This document shows, piece after piece, positions 18,271-28,400 of a stretch of 56,120 bases of DNA (positions within the stretch are counted from its first letter, which is position 1; the number at the start of each line of letters is the position of its first letter). The notes beneath the pieces are model-generated. The model made no database searches, was not told where the DNA came from, and was given only the letters and a program-made list of their open reading frames with translations. The position numbers and the translations under genes are program-made. The DNA is from Planctomycetaceae bacterium (GTDB lineage: Bacteria; Planctomycetota; Planctomycetia; Pirellulales; Pirellulaceae), in the NCBI GenBank assembly GCA_021298315.1, contig JAJTFC010000014.1:1-56120 (forward strand). The letters run 5' to 3'.

Positions 18271-18918
18271 TCACTCAGAGGAGATGATTCCATTGCGAAT
18301 CGAATATTGGATCAATTCCGTAGTGTTGCTAAATCCGAGAGTCTCCATGATTTTGGCTTTATGGGCTTCTGCAGTACGGACAGATATTTCCAGCAATCGC
18401 GCCACTTCCTTGGCCGTGCGACCTTCGGCGACCAGTTGTAGGACCTGTCTTTGCCGAGCGGTCAAGGGTTTGCGATGCGCTGCGATCGCATGAGAATCGT
18501 TTCGGTAAGAATCCAGCAGTTCCGAGGCGATCACGGGAGACACATACGTTCGGCCTTGGAAAACCTCGCGGATTGCATCGGTCAGTTCGGTGGAGGCGGA
18601 TTGTTTTAAGAGATAGCCTGCGGCTCCGGCTTCCATAGCTCGGCGAGCATAAGCCACATCGCGATGCATCGTCAAAAAGATGAGTTTGGAAAAGGTGGAT
18701 TGCGTTCGCAATTGGATCGCAGCATCGATCCCGTTTAAAACCGGCATGGTGATATCCGAAACGATCACGTCAGGAGATAGCTTCAGTGCGGCCTCGATCA
18801 GTTCCAGACCATTGGATACCAGGCCCAGGACTTCGAATTCAGGCTCGAGCATACACCGCAAACCTTCGGAGACGATGAGATGATCATCAGCGATCAGTAG
18901 CTTGGGTTTTTTCATCAT
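18271..18918 (-). CDS. NarL/LuxR-type response regulator
   Basis: The 215-residue protein has an N-terminal receiver domain with acidic pocket ADDH (Asp11/12), phospho-acceptor Asp55 in IVSDITMP, a Thr switch in FLTMH, and Lys in YLLKQSA. The C-terminal LuxR helix-turn-helix is LTARQRQVLQLVAEGRTAKE and ISVRTAEAHKAKIMETLG. It would activate transcription when phosphorylated. No histidine kinase is adjacent, so it is an orphan. The start at 18918 puts the receiver at the N-terminus; the frame is open to 18981, and no ribosome site decides. Confidence 0.93.
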   Translation of the reverse strand: MMKKPKLLIADDHLIVSEGLRCMLEPEFEVLGLVSNGLELIEAALKLSPDVIVSDITMPVLNGIDAAIQLRTQSTFSKLIFLTMHRDVAYARRAMEAGAAGYLLKQSASTELTDAIREVFQGRTYVSPVIASELLDSYRNDSHAIAAHRKPLTARQRQVLQLVAEGRTAKEVARLLEISVRTAEAHKAKIMETLGFSNTTELIQYSIRNGIISSE

Positions 18919-19126
18919 GGTGTGGAACCCAGGAAGGCGAACACTTCGACATCGATTGCGTTGTTGAACCTCGTTCATCATAGCCCAAGCTTGATCAAGC
19001 GGAACGAAAATTCGCTGGAGCTTAACCGGTTATTTCAACCTAACGATTTCGTTCATTACGGGTTTGTTTCAGATCTGATTACGATTACGATTACGGAGTT
19101 GAGCCACTATTTTTCCTGAGTAGCCG

Positions 19127-20308
19127 ATGAATCAAAAACCATCTAACCTATTCCTACTGGGACTGATTCTCATTGTCACTTGTTATGACCTCTTTGGTCA
19201 GGCGGTGACGCAGGAGTTGGTCGGTTACACCGAGCACCGGACGGATTTGCCTGGAGGGAGGCAAGCGAATATCAGCACAAGCCGGGCAATGGTCGTGAAG
19301 GCAGATGGCACGGAGCGGCGTTCGTTAGGAGTTGAACTTGCGAATCAGACCGGGGCGTGGACGCAGTTTGCAGGTTGGTCTCCCGATGGCAGGACAGCCG
19401 TTGTCCTGCGTGGGTGGGAGAGCGCACAGAATGCACAGTGGGAAGAGGAGTACAAGACGTTTCGTTTCACACCCGAGGGCTGGCTGGTGGACTCGTATCT
19501 TATCGATGTAGCGACAGGTCAAGCCGAGAACGTTACCGACGTTGAACGTGTCAGCTTCTACAACTCAGGATTGTTCTTTTGGCCGAAGGACTCCAAGAAG
19601 CTTGGTTTCACAGCATTGATCGATGGAAACTCGAAGCCCTTTAGCATGGATCGAGACGGTAAAAACAAGATGGATCTGACGGCAAATTCGAACGGCTTCG
19701 CCTATGGCTTTAGCAGCTCGCCTGACGGATCGCGTATCTCGTATCACGAAAACTATCAGGTCTATCTGGCCGATGCCGACGGGTCGAATCGTATCCATGT
19801 GCAGACCGGCCATCCGTTCGTGTTCGCTCCTTCTTGGTCACCGGATGGTAAGTGGCTGCTGTTCGTTTCGGGCGAGCATTACGATTGCCATCCCCATATC
19901 GTCAAGTCTGATGGAACGGGCCTGAGAAAGCTCGCGGATCGGGGAGGCTATCGAGGTGTGACCGAATTCCTGGATGTTCCTGATTTTCATGGAGGCAGCA
20001 GCGATGTGCCTGTCTGGGCAGTCGATAGTCGATCGGTTTTTTATACTGCGCAGGTCGACCAGAGCGTCGAGCTTTTTCAAGTCATGCTCGATGGTGCCAC
20101 TCAGCGGCTCACAAACTCTGAAGCCGGCACATCGCATTATCACCCGAAGCCGTCGCCCGATGGCAATTGGCTTGTTTATGGATCTAAACGTGGGGGCGTG
20201 AGGAATCTGTTTGTGATGCGGCTGACGGATCGAAAAGAACACGCTATTACCGATGTCCCCGCAGGCCACGCCGCGATGCACGCTTGGTGGCAACCGGGGA
20301 GGCATTAG
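19127..20308 (+). CDS. Exported TolB-like beta-propeller (PD40/WD40-like) protein
   Basis: The 393-residue protein has a signal peptide (FLLGLILIVTCYDLFGQA) and then repeated propeller blades, seen as FAGWSPDGRTAVV, SSSPDGSRISYH, APSWSPDGKWLLFVSG and KPSPDGNWLVYGSK. This is a TolB-type six-bladed propeller. No TolB partner genes (tolA, pal) are near, so it is more likely a stand-alone periplasmic or surface binding protein. Its TAG stop lies inside a 7-bp tandem repeat at 20302-20329. Confidence 0.85.
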   Translation: MNQKPSNLFLLGLILIVTCYDLFGQAVTQELVGYTEHRTDLPGGRQANISTSRAMVVKADGTERRSLGVELANQTGAWTQFAGWSPDGRTAVVLRGWESAQNAQWEEEYKTFRFTPEGWLVDSYLIDVATGQAENVTDVERVSFYNSGLFFWPKDSKKLGFTALIDGNSKPFSMDRDGKNKMDLTANSNGFAYGFSSSPDGSRISYHENYQVYLADADGSNRIHVQTGHPFVFAPSWSPDGKWLLFVSGEHYDCHPHIVKSDGTGLRKLADRGGYRGVTEFLDVPDFHGGSSDVPVWAVDSRSVFYTAQVDQSVELFQVMLDGATQRLTNSEAGTSHYHPKPSPDGNWLVYGSKRGGVRNLFVMRLTDRKEHAITDVPAGHAAMHAWWQPGRH

Positions 20309-20329
20309 GCGTTAGGCATTAGGCTTTAG
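20302..20329. repeat. 7-bp tandem repeat across a stop codon
   Basis: Four units GCATTAG, GCGTTAG, GCATTAG, GCTTTAG run in tandem. The stop codon of the propeller gene (20306-20308) is part of the first unit. Confidence 0.85.
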
Positions 20330-20365
20330 GGAACAGCCAAACAGCCAATCAAGCCCACACGCTGC

Positions 20366-20446
20366 ATCAGCGTTCATCAGCGTCTATTAGCGGTCCGGTT
20401 TTGGTCTTTATTAGCGAATATGAGCGTCCATCAGCGGTCGGGCTGT
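20366..20446. repeat. Degenerate ATCAGCG/ATTAGCG interspersed repeat
   Basis: Short units of the form AT(C/T)AGCG(T/G) recur about every 9-10 bases in two clusters (for example CATCAGCGTTCATCAGCG and CCATCAGCGG). This is the low-complexity intergenic type common in planctomycetes. No gene or promoter is recognised in it. Confidence 0.6.
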
Positions 20447-20509
20447 CGGCTTACTTGCTTTTGGTATACTTAGGGAACTTTGATCTGTCCCATTAAGCCG
20501 AGTGACCAC

Positions 20510-20686
20510 ATGAACCCATGGATTCTTTTTGCAATCGGTATGACTTCGATCTTACTTATCGTTCTAGCGTTCGCGAAACTTGAATTTCAGTACCCGCCGA
20601 ATTGGTAGCTGGTGGGCATTGGGGCTTTGGTACTGTTTGGTCTTGGCTTGTACGGACTAAGAAACGCTGCGGGAGTGCATGAATGA
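20510..20686 (+). pseudogene. Two-helix small membrane protein interrupted by one in-frame TAG
   Basis: From ATG 20510 the frame encodes 32 residues with a transmembrane helix (ILFAIGMTSILLIVLAFA), then hits TAG at 20606-20608. The same frame continues without interruption through a second helix (LVGIGALVLFGLGLYGL) and a short charged tail to TGA at 20684-20686. The join reads PPNW-stop-LVGIG; a single G-to-A change from TGG would restore NWWLVGIG. I interpret a recently broken 58-residue protein; sequencing error or stop readthrough are alternatives. Family not recognised. Confidence 0.5.
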
Positions 20687-20710
20687 ACGACGAATTTTTG
20701 AGGAACTATC

Positions 20711-20824
20711 GTGACATCCAATCGCTTGAATTACCTGATCGAAAGTTGGTCCGATGGCAGTTTGACTGCAGAAGAGCTGCAAGAGTTGAACGCGTCGCTT
20801 CGGTCGTCCTCTTCCTCTCGATGA
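20711..20824 (+). pseudogene. FecR-type anti-sigma N-terminal remnant
   Basis: A GTG-started frame gives 37 residues: a short basic lead, then LIESWSDGSLTAEELQELNA, and then Ser/Arg before TGA. This matches the N-terminal segment of planctomycete FecR-domain proteins, which normally continue for hundreds of residues (TM helix, FecR, LamG). No sigma factor precedes it and the SGNH hydrolase starts 13 bases later, so I read it as a truncated remnant. A short regulatory peptide is possible. Confidence 0.4.
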
Positions 20825-20837
20825 AAGCCAACAATCC

Positions 20838-21791
20838 ATGAATCGATTCATTGGTGTAACCGCGTTGTTCGTCCTGATGCCGATGGTTGCCAGCGCCATC
20901 GACTATCCCTATACAACCGCTGAACCACAAAAGAGCGGTTGGCCATTGACGGCTGAGGAACGGGCTTATGTCGTTGATAAACCAGAGCACGATCGCCGGC
21001 CTGGACGTGAAGCGAACAAGCATCTGCCACATCTATGGCCTGTTGTTCCAAGTGCAGGTCACTTCGGCGGCGACTCATGGTTGAAGCTACATGAAGCGCA
21101 CGTCAACACTGTCCAAGCCAATGCTGGTCCGCTTGATGTGCTATTAGTCGGCGACAGCATCACGATTCAGTGGGGTGATTCTTGGAAGAAGCATTTTCCG
21201 GATTTGAGAGCTGTCAATATCGGCATCGGTGGCGACAAAACGCAAAACGTACTTTGGAGACTCGATCATGGTGGTGTTGAAGGGATTCAGCCAAGAGCCA
21301 TTTTGCTCATGATCGGAAACAACAATATGTTCTTCACGCCCGAAACGGGCATCGAAGCGGCTGCCCGTGGCATTGAGATGTGTGTCAAGAATCTGCGAGA
21401 GAAGTTTCCGCAGGCCAAGATCGTTGTCGCCAAGATCCTGCCAGCCCATGCACCCGAGAATCGCTTTTATCAAGACGTAAAAGCCACCAATGAGGCGCTT
21501 GACGAACTGAAGCTCAATACCGACTCGCAGCTACAAGTGCTCGACCTTACGCAAGATTTTGTGAACGACGATGGCACGCTCAAGAAGGACCTATACACAT
21601 CGGACAACATTCATCTGTCTGCGGCGGGTTACTCCATCTACGCATCGCGACTGAAGCCATTGCTGGAAGCCATGCTGGCTGGCAAACCAGTGCTCGCGCA
21701 GCCCATGAAAAACGCTAGTAAAAGAATGGAAACGCCCGCTCCAAAAGTTGAATCGCGTTCCATTGCACCGAAAGCTGTGGCTAGCATTTGA
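20838..21791 (+). CDS. Exported SGNH/GDSL hydrolase (PAF-acetylhydrolase-like)
   Basis: The 317-residue protein has a signal peptide ending near VASA. SGNH blocks in order: block I LLVGDSITIQWG (catalytic Ser), block II GIGGDKTQNVLWR (Gly), block III MIGNNNMF (Asn), and block V SDNIHLSAAGY (Asp/His). This set resembles the PAF-acetylhydrolase-like esterases that planctomycetes use on acetylated sugars. The Pro/Lys/Ala-rich C-terminal tail (about 35 residues) is outside the domain. It stands alone, behind two decayed small genes. Confidence 0.9.
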   Translation: MNRFIGVTALFVLMPMVASAIDYPYTTAEPQKSGWPLTAEERAYVVDKPEHDRRPGREANKHLPHLWPVVPSAGHFGGDSWLKLHEAHVNTVQANAGPLDVLLVGDSITIQWGDSWKKHFPDLRAVNIGIGGDKTQNVLWRLDHGGVEGIQPRAILLMIGNNNMFFTPETGIEAAARGIEMCVKNLREKFPQAKIVVAKILPAHAPENRFYQDVKATNEALDELKLNTDSQLQVLDLTQDFVNDDGTLKKDLYTSDNIHLSAAGYSIYASRLKPLLEAMLAGKPVLAQPMKNASKRMETPAPKVESRSIAPKAVASI

Positions 21792-22160
21792 ACCTGGAAG
21801 GCTACGGCGTATTGGCTTCCAAGTTGGCGTCTATTGTTAAGCCTCAGTAGCTTCCCAGAATTCCTGCTCGGAAACATCCGCATGAATAGCCCCTTGCAAA
21901 AATACGAACCGCAGCGACATAGGCCACTATGGCAATAGATGTTCCTGCCGCTTCTGACTAGCTGAAACGTAAGCGTATACGACCCTACCCGAGCATGTGA
22001 TCCATTCATGGCTCGGACAATTGTCTCGGGTGGTAAAGACTCACTCCCTAACGGTGCATCAAGAGCATTGGGATAGAGAGTTGTAACTGACCCCAAATTG
22101 TCCCCCACCCGTCCCCCCGTTGGTGCTATATCTGGCCCATCGGTGAACATCAAGGAAATC
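21792..22160. other. Gap without recognised gene, beside tRNA-Arg
   Basis: This stretch lies between the SGNH hydrolase and the tRNA terminator. A minus-strand frame stays open across it, but that frame starts inside the tRNA and runs antisense into the SGNH gene, so I do not call it coding. No repeat, promoter or integrase motif was recognised. Confidence 0.5.
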
Positions 22161-22183
22161 AAAAAACCAATGTTTTGATTGGT
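22161..22183 (-). terminator. Intrinsic terminator of tRNA-Arg
   Basis: On the minus strand, ACCAAT-CAAAAC-ATTGGT forms a 6-bp stem followed by a run of five or six T. It lies 28 bases after the tRNA 3' end. Confidence 0.75.
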
Positions 22184-22210
22184 GGTGATGGTCTTGGGTA
22201 TGCTACCCAG

Positions 22211-22284
22211 TACGCCCGGAAGGATTCGAACCTTCAACCCTCGGTTCCGAAGACCGATGCGCTATCCAATTGCGCCACGGACGC
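22211..22284 (-). tRNA. tRNA-Arg(TCG)
   Basis: The 74-base sequence folds as a cloverleaf: acceptor GCGTCCG with CGGGCGT (one G-U), D arm GCGC...GCGC, anticodon stem TCGGT/ACCGA with loop CTTCGGA, and T arm GAAGG/CCTTC with TTCGAAT. The anticodon is TCG, reading CGA and related Arg codons. The CCA end is not encoded. A TATAAT lies 13 bases upstream and a terminator follows. Confidence 0.95.
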
Positions 22285-22296
22285 GTGACGAACCCG

Positions 22297-22302
22297 ATTA
22301 TA
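22297..22302 (-). promoter_or_regulatory. -10 box of the tRNA-Arg promoter
   Basis: On the minus strand a perfect TATAAT ends 13 bases before the tRNA 5' end, an expected distance for a stable-RNA promoter. No good -35 box is visible at 17 bases. Confidence 0.55.
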
Positions 22303-22337
22303 GCCGAGGACAATTCAAAATTGAAGGGGGGCAAGCG

Positions 22338-22475
22338 TCGGTGATTTCGGAGTAGAGTGTCGGTGATTTCTCCGAAATCACTGGGCTTTTTGGGGAGTGT
22401 ATGGAGGTGGTTGGTAAGGCGGCAGTGATTTCGGAGAAATCACCGACACTTGGGCAGTGATTTCGGAGAAATCAC
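22338..22475. repeat. Palindrome family 1, cluster of three plus a half site, overlapping the A2M stop codon
   Basis: Complete copies GTGATTTC-NNN-GAAATCAC lie at 22363-22381 (centre TCC), 22425-22443 (GGA) and 22457-22475 (GGA), and a half site starts at 22338. The alpha-2-macroglobulin stop codon (22472-22474, minus strand) is inside the last copy. Between copies the flank CACCGAC(A/G) recurs. This cluster fills the gap between the tRNA and the A2M gene. Confidence 0.9.
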
Positions 22476-25400
22476 CGACGTTGGGCCTTCAAACTCAGGC
22501 CCTCGGAGTGGCTGTTGAACTCCGGTGCATACATGCACTCGACCGACGCATATCCCATCGGATACTCGCCCGCTAACTGCACCCGCAACGGATACTCGAA
22601 CACATAAGTCCCCTTGCGCAAATAGTCGATGAAAAAGTGTGTGGCCGCATCCCTAGTGCTCTCGTAATAATAAAGCCCATCCTGGAACTTGTAGGAACTG
22701 AGCACATTGACTGGCTCGGTCCCGCTCCCCCGGTAATCTCTCATGTGGACGTATTCCATGTCGCGATCCGACCTGAGCACCACTCGGCAGATCAACTCGT
22801 CTCCTACCATTACCTCACCGGTGACGGGCTCGAGCACCGGACCTGAACCCGTAAGCACCCGCTTAAAGATCTGCTTCTCAAGTTTCAGTGGAGTCCCCTC
22901 GTGCGCAGTGACCTTGCCGATATCCTCCAAGTACTCCCAGTGCAACCCACCCCAGCTTACCCCCTGATCCGGCTTGGTAAGCTTGATCTTGCCCATCTCG
23001 GGTCGGATCTGGTTCGCCGGAATCCTCTCTTCATAAAATCCTGTCCCTCGCTCGATGTTCTTCGGCTCAAGCTTCTTGCCTGCCAACTCGACCGATACCA
23101 TCGCATCCGATGCAAGCCAATTTTCGCCGCGTCGTAATAAGGCATATACGGCATCCGCAGTCGCCTTGGTGGTCTTCCAATCCTGTGTCTGCTTTTGTTT
23201 GAGCAACCACACCTTGCACTCCTCGACAGCCTCGACATCCCCTGCCACCTCATCGAAGGCTTCGATCATCATCGCCTGTGTCTCGATCGGTGCATGGTAC
23301 CACCACCAGGATCGCTCGGGCTCTGGCCAATGCATCCCCAACTCTTCATCGGTAACGCTTCGCTCTTTAAAACTCTTGATGATCGCCTTGGGTGTCTCTG
23401 CATCCTCGAAACGCTTCAAGGCGACTGCCAAATGGGCTTGCGACTGACGGGTTTGATGAACCCAATGATCCCTCCCCTGCCTTAGCCAGTACTTCAGCGC
23501 CTGTTGATATTCAGGTGCAATGGGTTGGTTGATCAAAAAGAAACTGCGTCCGTACAAATAGAGCGCTATGGTCGAACTCAAATTGGATTTTTTCGGATCC
23601 TTGTCCTTGATCTGAACGTACTGCTCGTTCATCCAAGCATCCAACGCATCCAATGCGCGCTGAGCGATCCCATCGTCAATAGCTACCCCGAGATTCTTCA
23701 GTCGTCCAAAACCAGTCACGATATAGAGCGATAGATACTCGTTGTCCGGGCCGCCTGGGAACCAAGGCCACAAGCCACTGGGACGCTGCATCTGCGCAAG
23801 TTTACTGAGTTGCGATTGTGTCTCGCTTTCCAAACGGTTCACATCGAAAAGAATCCCCACATTGCGGCGTGCTTGGGACTCCCTTTGCGAGTCCTTGAGC
23901 CAAGGTGTTTCCTCGAGCACCATCGACTGAATGTCCTTGTTCTTGCTCAGCGGGGACTCGAGCGCTTCGGGCTGAAGGTTCCTCCAAGTTTCAAACACTT
24001 TCGCGATTTTCGGATCGCTCGTCGCGATGTGTCTTGCGAGACTGTTTGCATAGAGGCGATTGAACGTTTGCTCGCTGCAACCGTAAGGATATTCCATCAA
24101 ATAGGGGAGTGCTAAGACGGCGTACCAAGCCGGTTGCGAAGTCATTTGCACGGTGAGTGACTGATGACGGATGGTCGGTGATCCTGCCGACTCGACGAGC
24201 TTTTTTAGCTCGAACTCCTTGGTCGATTTACCCCGAATCGGTAACGGAATCGCTTCGCTGACAAGCACCTTGTTGGAAAGAACCGGCAACATGGCTTGTT
24301 CGCCATCGCTGATTTTATCGGTCGCTGCAAGTGTCTTGAAGATGATTGGGCGAGCATCCTCGGGGACTCGGATTCGCCAGAGGTAGGATTTCGATTCGCT
24401 AGCACCGAGATCAAAAGGTTGCTGGGGTTTGGCATTTTCAAATCTGGTGTCGACATTCGTTTCGTCGATCGCATCGCTCAGGTGCAGCGCGACGGTTCCT
24501 TGAATGGGTTTGTTTGAGAGGTTGGTCACCTTGGCGGTAAACTCGATGATATCTCCTTCTCGAAGGAACCGGGGTGGATTGGGCTGAACCATAAGATCCT
24601 TGGCCGTAACGATCGAATCATAAAGCGTTCCGCTTCGGATCTCCTTGTCGTGTGCCAATGCCATGAAACGCCATTGGGTGAGCGCTTCTGGCATGGTGAA
24701 TTCGAGCGTGACGTTTCCTTGAGCATCGCTCAGTAGATGCGGAAAGAAGAAAGCCGTTTCGTTGAGGTTGGTGCGAGGGGAGATCGAATCGATCGCAACG
24801 GGTTTGGGAACGTTTGCGTTGTTGCCATCGCCTCCGGATACACCTAGAGGTTCCGCGTCGCTCATGGGTGCTGCTTTGGCCATCATTGCAGCAGGCGCGC
24901 CCAATGCTACAGACTCGGCTTCCATGGCTAAAGAAGAGGCCACCCGAGATCTACGTGTAGGTCGCATGACCATGGGGCTACTCATGTCGAATATCGTAGG
25001 TGGAGAGGGCATGTTGAGCTCGTAAGGGAACCGGCGGTAAGATTCCTCGACTCCTAAATAACTGCTTGGAAAATTCGAGTCGACGACTGGAATCCATAGG
25101 CTCATGTTTTGGAATTGCGATTGGATTCGTCCATAGGACTCCTCGTAGAAATTTCCGAGTCGATCCATCCATTGATGGGATTTGAAAGCATCCAGAGAAG
25201 CGTCGTACATCGCGGCGAGCATCTCGGCTTGGGCTGCCGGTGCATCCGGGCCTTTGATCGTCAAGGACCATTGCTCTTGGGTACCAGGTTCGAGTTTGTT
25301 TCGGAAGCGTTCCCACTTGAGGGCCAGTTCTTTGTTCTTCCATGGCACGGAGATTCGATGCGTTTCGCTATAGAGTCGATTTTCACGTACATAGGTGACT

Positions 25401-28400
25401 CGGACGGTGGCTCCGCCTCGCATCGATTCATCGATCGGTAGCTCGATGCTATGCTGGGTTTGATTAGGTTCTGTCCAATAGGATTTCAGCGTCTTGCCGC
25501 GATGTTCGATTTCGATCAGTGCGCGACCCGATGGGTAACCGGTACCCCAAAGTGCTTTGAAGGTCTCGCCCGGCTGAAGGCTCTCGGACTGGCTAGTAAA
25601 GACATGGGGGAGTTTGATATCCAAGCTGGCTTGCTCAGGATTTAGGACGATGAGATTGAGTTCCGATCGGATCGGTTTTCCATAGATATCTTTGGACTCT
25701 AGGACAGCTCGATAAAGTCCTGCTTGTAGTTTCACCTCAAAGGTCGACTTGCCCTGGGCGTCGGTTTGATACTCTTGCTGGTGAACGATGTCTCCGATAG
25801 GCCAATGGCGATAGTCGGTAGGATCTGGCTTTTGGAGCGGAATGCCGGCGGGAGCAGGTTTGGCTCGCTGGTTGCCTGGACCGCGTCGGATGGGTCGAGG
25901 AATACTCGGCATCGATCCTCCGAGGAGATCGATTCGAGGTACATTGGCTGGCTGGGTGATCTTGAAGATTTTGATTTGACCACTCGAAGCGATTTCTTGG
26001 CCATCAAGATTGGAGGTTATGACTTCTAGCTCAACGGGCTTTTGCTCCGTTTGCCACGGTTTGGCGATGAGGTTCGCTTGGGCTGTGACGTACCCGACCG
26101 AGACATTCTGGGAGCCTGTTCGCGTTTCACCGGTGGTATCTGTCACATCGGCGGTTACTTCGTATTGGAAAATGGGTAGATTGTCTTCGGGAACGGATCG
26201 ATCTGGTCTTGCGAAAAATTCGATCTTGAAACTTCCGTCTGGAGCGGTGTCGGTCCAACCGCGAGCGATTTCTTGAGAACGACCTTGGAAGGGCGCGATT
26301 CTCCAGGCAAAGCAAGCGATGAACCAATCGGGCCAGCGGACTCTGCGTACGACGCGGTAGCGAACCTTGGCACTTTGGATTGGGGCACCGGTGTAACTGA
26401 TCGCTTTGCCAGTGACGGTGACTTGGTCATCGAGTTTGACTTGGTCTTTGAGCCCATCGAGGGTGACTTGGAACTTGGGCCGTTTGTATTCTTCGACACT
26501 GATGGCGGTATTGAATTGAGTGTCTTTGATGGAGATGAGCATCTGGCCAGTACCACGGTTTCGCGGTGCGGTAAGCGACCCGCTAAACGAACCAAAGTCA
26601 TTGCTGGTTGCATCGAGAGTCTCGACGACTTGTCCGTTGGTATCAAGGAACTGCAGCGTTACTTTTTTGCCTCGAACCACGGCGTATCGATTTGTTTTTT
26701 GATCGCTGGTGGTAACGACTCCTTTGAAGTAGACGGTTTGCCCGGGCCGATAGATCGAGCGATCGGTAAACAAAGCAATTTGTGCACCCAGAGGTTCAGT
26801 GGGAACTTGCGGGAACATATAGGTTTCTTGCTGCGTCGATAGCCGATCTTCTTGGTGCTGAACCAGGAGCGTCAAAGCACCTTGTTGGCCCAGGATTTTG
26901 AAACGTCCAGTTGGGTCCGTCTGGACTTTTATTTGAGGCATCCAGCGTGGGTTGCCATTGATTCGCTCATAAGCTTGGACACTTGCACCGGCGATTGGCT
27001 CACCGGTTTGATTATCGACGACCAGTCCTTCGAGGTCACGGGAGGTACCATCGATTTCGAGGGTTGGGTAGTGATTGGTTTGCCTGAGGATCAGTCCAAG
27101 TTTCGAGACCCACAATTCGCAGGCACCGAGTTGGTTGTTTTGGGGGTTGAACTGCTCGTTTAGGCTATATAGCAGGAAGTAATATCCGGGTTTGAGATCC
27201 AGTGGAGCAGTTAGGTCCTGTGTGGCTTCTTGGTAATCCGAGGTGGGTTCCAAGTCACTTGTCCAGGCCTTGATGGGTTGTTTGCTGAAGAGTTCTGCAC
27301 GGTCTTTGTCGTTGATTTGGTCAGCTCTCCAGCGGCCTGGTTCGACGAGTCGCTCTTGCCAGTCGGCTTGGACGATTCGCAGGTGTAGCTTGGAGATGTT
27401 CTTGTATCGAACACGGATGTTGGGAACGGGGTTGTTCCAGACGCGTTCGATGGAGACATTGACCGCTTTAGCGGTGATGTTTTCGATGATGTTGTGACAG
27501 AGTCTTCCGCCGATGCTTTCGGGAAAAGCGTTCTTACCTTGGAGAGCCACGTTGAATGCGGCTTCCAGATCGTTTTGGCCCATGAGGATTCCGGCCCACT
27601 GAGCGCGAGCGTTTGCAGAAAGCGGGTGCTTTGCATTCTTCTGAGCGAAATCTTCCAGAAGGGAAATGGCTCGAGCGTCTTTTTCTTCACCTAGAGCGAT
27701 GTTTTGAGCTAGGCGGATCCGCTGGAGTTGGGTGTGAAGTCGAGCGTCGGGCGATTCGTCGTTGGCGTGGAATTTCAGGAGGTCTTGATAAAGTTTGATC
27801 GCTTTGAGTTTGGTCGAGTCGGCATCGGTTGTTTGGGGGTTCCATGCTAGAAAGTCTTCGGTCGGGCCGAGCGCAGGTGAGTTTGCATCGATTTCAAAAG
27901 CATCTTCTCTTTGAACGCCGGCTTGTTCGCCCGAGGCATAGAATTCGATGGCTTGATGTGCGAGAAAATCGTAGAGAGTGGGACGGTAGGAGTCTGGATA
28001 GGTGCCTGGATCTAGGAGTGCATCGAAGGTATTGATCGGGGTTGATTTGAGGGTGTCGCTGTTTGCTAAAGACGATGTGTATTGCTTATCGATTTCGCGG
28101 AAGATTCGTTTTAGGTCCCACGTTTTGATATCTTGGGAGCTTTCATCGGCCAGAGCGGTACGCTTTTGGAATCGCCATCGGTTCGCCTCGAAGTAGGACC
28201 AGTACCAGTGTCCCAGGATTGCGTGCAGAGCGGGTTTGACTTGGTCTGGTGCTTTTTCAAGCGAGTTTTGCATGCGCGTGATGGCTTCGGCTGGATCTGA
28301 GCCTTGGATCTCGCTTTCGATACGGATTTTTCGAGCCATAGCCAAAGCGGCTTCGGGGAAGGCTTTGTTTTGGAGAGTTTGCTCGATGATTTGGTCGAGT

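Noticed and set aside
21638..22237. Minus-strand open frame of 199 residues
   Set aside because: It begins inside tRNA-Arg (KVRILPG is the usual T-arm shadow) and ends antisense to the SGNH hydrolase. No domain is visible.
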